Shown here: piece by piece, positions 18,701 to 21,942 of the stretch
Position numbering within the stretch: the stretch's first letter is position 1
Layout of the letters: the number at the start of each line of letters is the position of its first letter
Origin: Priapulus caudatus
Taxonomy: Eukaryota; Priapulida; Priapulimorpha; Priapulimorphida; Priapulidae
Assembly (NCBI RefSeq): GCF_000485595.1
Contig: NW_014577100.1
Coordinates: 389,657-411,598, forward strand
Length of the DNA stretch: 21,942 nucleotides
Reading direction: 5' to 3'
Notes under the pieces: model-generated
Database searches by the model: none
The model's input: only the letters and a program-made list of their open reading frames with translations
Told to the model about the DNA's origin: nothing
Position numbers and translations under genes: made by a program

Positions 18701-20141
18701 TATCTAACGTGCCACGCAGTAAAACTTAATTCGTGTCTTACTGAGTGAAGATATACAATCATGCGATGCTACGCACTGTGTGACATAACGACGCAGCTAC
18801 TTCACACTTGCTACACATCTTAGCACGTTCCATCGAGTGATGCTACGTGTCCTTATGAGGCGAAGATATAGCCATCATGTTGATGGCCAAGTTCCAATTT
18901 ACAGTATCTCGCTGACGCGAAACATTATAGCAAAACACAAACCGAAAAAATTATGACACCAACTCTAAACATCATAAACCTTTGAAACAGCAGAGTCATG
19001 CTAACGTTACGAACTTCACAGCATAGTATGGTCACGATCCAGACATAGATATCGATAGGCCGTAACGACGATGTTTCTGACAATCCGGTGAATCCCCGGC
19101 CGCCTTATATACAGCCATGAGTATCACAAGAAGATGAATATAAGTCTATATTATGACATTCCTGAATAGTATACGCTTCAATTATTCTCTTAGGGAAGAT
19201 AGGGGGTCACGTAGCAGAGTTGGAGGGATTCGCATGTTGGTGGTTCTCGGCTGCGAACTGAATATAGCAGTCATTTCGCTAAAATAAGCATCTACGGTGA
19301 AACGCTCTTAGTCTAGTATTATGTTTGTATGCTCCTTTCGATCGCGAGAATTTTTTATGCTCTGGCTGATAAGGCTAGCAGCATGGCCACCGAAGAATTT
19401 GGGTGCTACGTAGCAGCATGCGAAACGCTGGCGACATAAGACACACTCAAAAGAAACCTCTGCAATGCCGATAAGACTAACCAATTTTAGAAAAGTTATT
19501 AAGCATCGGGAATGAAGATGAATGTGATTTTCAAGCAGAAACACTGCGACAGTGATACCACACAGTGAAGGCCGAGCCTAAAACCCTGCCCCAATTTGTA
19601 CGCAATCATTAATTATACAGATTATATGCAGCAGCGAGTGGTTTGCGTGGAAAGAAAAAAACAAGATATACACATAAAAAATAGGAAGCACGCTGAATTC
19701 ATTACATACTGTCGATACTGTGTAGCAGCTGGTGGTATGGAGACGTAGGTCGTGCAATGAGCGGGCATGGAATTTGATGAAGTCTGTGACCAGTATTTCT
19801 GCACACTGTACATATAATAGGCGCAGGGTCCACAAAGGGAAATGCCTTTTCGTTGAATCTTACCTAGTAACTGCAGATATACCAGTAAATTTGTGCTATT
19901 CACTGACATTGGCATGGGCAATTTAAATCAAAAATGATTTATAAAACTGGTTCATGACTGTGCTATAATTCTAATTTGATAATGGTTTTGACTTTACTCT
20001 CATAAGCAGGAAGTCAGCAATGAAGGCTGACAAATGTCAACAACGGGAGTCAAATAGACAAGAGCACGAAAGAGAGGCGAACCAGAGAGAGACCGATGAT
20101 TGAGATATTAGAAGGTAGTGAGAGAGAGGGAGGGATGGTGA

Positions 20142-20144
<3 letters not shown>

Positions 20145-20200
<56 letters not shown>

Positions 20201-20224
20201 CGGTAGAGCGAGAGGCGAGAGCCC

Positions 20225-20288
<64 letters not shown>

Positions 20289-20390
20289 GAGAGCGAGAGC
20301 GAGAGCGAGAGCGAGAGGCCAGAGAGAGCAGAGAGGACGCGAGAGAGGAGATGAGAGAGAGAGAGAGAGGAGAGAGCGAGAGGAGAGAGG

Positions 20391-20424
<34 letters not shown>

Positions 20425-20519
20425 CGAGATCGCGAGGCTAGAGCACCGAGAGAGAGATGAGAGCAGAGAGTAGAGAGAGAGAGAGATAGGAGAGAGAGAG
20501 AGAGAGAAGAGAGAGAGCT

Positions 20520-20544
<25 letters not shown>
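20145..20544. repeat. Long (GA)n tract with CGAGAG interruptions
   Basis: About 400 bases of GA, the inverted counterpart of the (CT)n tracts at 5160-5640 and 11985-12252. The Arg/Glu- and Ser/Leu-only open frames are artefacts. Confidence 0.95.
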
Positions 20545-20550
<6 letters not shown>

Positions 20551-20730
20551 TAGGTTGCCGGAGATAAATAGATGGAGATAAGAGTGTGTGAAATACAGAA
20601 GGAGAAAAAGAGAAAACCGAAGAGTGAAACACAAACAGCAGCAAGCACGGCGATGGCAGCGGCACCACAGGCACGCGACGGCACGCACGCACGCACGATC
20701 CGCATCAGAGGCGGAGTGAAAGACAGACTA

Positions 20731-20734
<4 letters not shown>

Positions 20735-20760
<26 letters not shown>
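20735..20760. repeat. (GA)n microsatellite
   Basis: Inverted counterpart of 4911-4933 and 11644-11663. Confidence 0.9.
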
Positions 20761-20767
<7 letters not shown>

Positions 20768-21168
20768 AAGGTTGGAGTTACAGTGCGAGAGATAGATGAT
20801 AATAACGCGCCATGCGCAAAGAAAACCTGGCAGAAAGTAAGAAGTAACGTCGACGTGGCAACTGCCTCACGCAACCAGGACCGGTGAAACGCCACAAACG
20901 TGATCTAACGCGAGGCTGGCATGCATGTCACTGCCTGCCTCTTCAACCAACACATTCTATAGCTGCCACACGCAGTGCATTTTGCGGCAACTCTATTTGC
21001 TCAGAAGAATAATGTGCTATCTATGGCTTTGTTTTACTAGCCGGTGGGTACGAAACGCAAATAAACACTCCCGTAATCGGTTTGTTACAAGATTCGACAT
21101 TGTTTCAACGCAGCGAAATATCAAACTTATTAATTCTTGCAACACGTTCGGATAAACATTGGCGCTCG

Positions 21169-21454
21169 TTAAGGCCGCCGCAAACCAGCTCGATTTTTTA
21201 CAAACGATGAAGGCGATGAAGCCGATGAAGCGATGAGGCGATGTTAGGTGTGCGGCGGCCTTAAAATCGGCATCATCGGCTCATCGGCTGCATCGGCTCA
21301 ATCGGTTTCAAAATTCAAAACATGTTTGATTTGGAAGGCGATCACCCGATAAAAATAAAATCGTCTACATAATCATCGCGCACACCTAACCGCGATATGG
21401 CTGATTTCTATGCGGCGATCAAATCGCGGTGAAAAATCCGCTGGTGTGCGCGGC
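21169..21454. mobile_element. Fold-back MITE-like element, inverted copy
   Basis: TTAAGGCCGCCG starts the element, and an inner unit of 96 bp (21169-21264) has TTAA on both sides. The outer end is GGTGTGCGCGGC, with one G lost, next to TTTAGGTTTAGG. The same GATGAAGC/CATCGGC complementary halves are present as at 10961-11238. Confidence 0.6.
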
Positions 21455-21879
21455 TTTAGGTTTAGGCTTAGGTTCTATATTATAAGCCCAGCTTTATATT
21501 AATGGGAATAAATCGAGGCCATATGTATATTGATTTCGGCAGCAAGTTTGCGCTGTTTCGCGTAGGAAGTACGACCCGTCACGTGTAAATCATGCTCGTC
21601 TGAGTGTGATCGTTTTGTTTACACGCCGCATCCTTTCCGCCGCTTATTTCGCTTTCTGTGAATTGCGTATTACTTCCTGCTTGAAGACACACACAGTGAC
21701 GAGACGCGTAACACGCAGTCACAAACAAATAACCCTCCGTCACCGCTGACCACACACACATGGAGAGAGAGGCGAACTGCGACACGCAGGCAAAATACAC
21801 GGACATCCATGTATAACATTACCGTAATGAATGTTCACACCCGTCACTCACTCACCGTGCGCGACCACGCATATTCCAC

Positions 21880-21942
21880 CAAACGAAAGCACATCACACA
21901 ACACACACCACCGACACACACCACACACACACACGTGTGGTG
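21880..21942. repeat. (CA)n-rich tract at window edge
   Basis: Interrupted CA repeats with ACCACAC variants, the complement of the GT tract at 10440-10620. The tract is cut by the window end. Confidence 0.85.

Larger units (their letters stand above)
17847..19711. repeat. Segment D inverted, right arm of the large inverted repeat
   Basis: Reverse complement of 12679-14549, beginning inside the ninth minisatellite unit (GTCGCCTCTATCTATGTGTC). It contains the minisatellite (to 18233), an antisense exon 1 copy, the degenerate tandem repeats with the 40-bp palindromic insertion (about 18650-18700), and the D left part. The 24-bp palindrome is missing. Its length (1865) is almost equal to that of the left arm (1871), although many single-base differences are scattered through it. 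Confidence 0.85.
19712..21942. repeat. Segment C inverted, partial, runs off the window
   Basis: Reverse complement of about 10540-12678. The D-C join (ATTACATACTGTCGATACTG) agrees with the join at 12678. Interruptions in its GA tract and the text around GGTTGCCGGAGATAAATAG resemble C copy 1 slightly more than copy 2. No gene. Confidence 0.85.

Overview
This window reads as nuclear DNA of a eukaryote, most likely an arthropod. A decapod crustacean is a guess, based on the very heavy load of (CT/GA)n, (GT/CA)n and other simple repeats, the AACCT-type telomere-like motif, and split coding exons with GT/AG borders. No bacterial operon, complete gene, rRNA, tRNA, CRISPR array or transposase gene is visible. 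The sequence looks like unpolished long-read assembly: duplicated segments differ from each other mostly by scattered one-base insertions and deletions. Frames and fine distances are therefore unreliable, and nearly all open frames are spurious.

The layout is modular, and most of the window consists of copies of four segments. From left to right: a start flank with (AT)n and a small palindrome (1-214); A (215-2464); B (2465-3661); C (3662-6085); a second B (6086-7137); a second A (7138-9332); a third B (9333-10460); a second C (10461-12678); D (12679-14549); a single-copy core E (14550-17846); then D and C again in inverted orientation (17847-19711 and 19712-21942, running off the window). 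The right arm is thus the noisy reverse complement of about 10540-14549, with a core of about 3.3 kb between the arms.

The only credible protein-coding material is three short exons on the + strand, in D and E: 14006-14152, 16004-16189 and 16752-16874. All three can be read as phase 0-0 exons with AG acceptors and GTGAG donors. Joined, they give helical sequence with the W-L and Q-W-x-x-L patterns of spectrin-like repeats, so they probably belong to a long coiled-coil or spectrin-repeat protein (nesprin- or dystrophin-like candidates, not resolved). The introns carry a minisatellite whose unit begins with the splice-donor motif, a long pyrimidine tract before the middle exon and a G-rich purine tract after it, and a TTC/TTA tract after the last exon. 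The first exon is repeated in antisense, with frame damage, in the right arm.

Small non-autonomous elements are the most interesting content. Three short palindromic insertions have CA(A/G)GAGT...ACTC(C/T)TG ends and 7-8 bp AT-rich flanking direct repeats, a pattern resembling hAT transposons. One is absent from the inverted copy of its site, and another interrupts a tandem repeat whose sister units show the empty site. A fold-back element with GGCCGCCGCACAC termini and TTAA borders lies in every C copy, and a 37-bp palindrome lies in every B copy.
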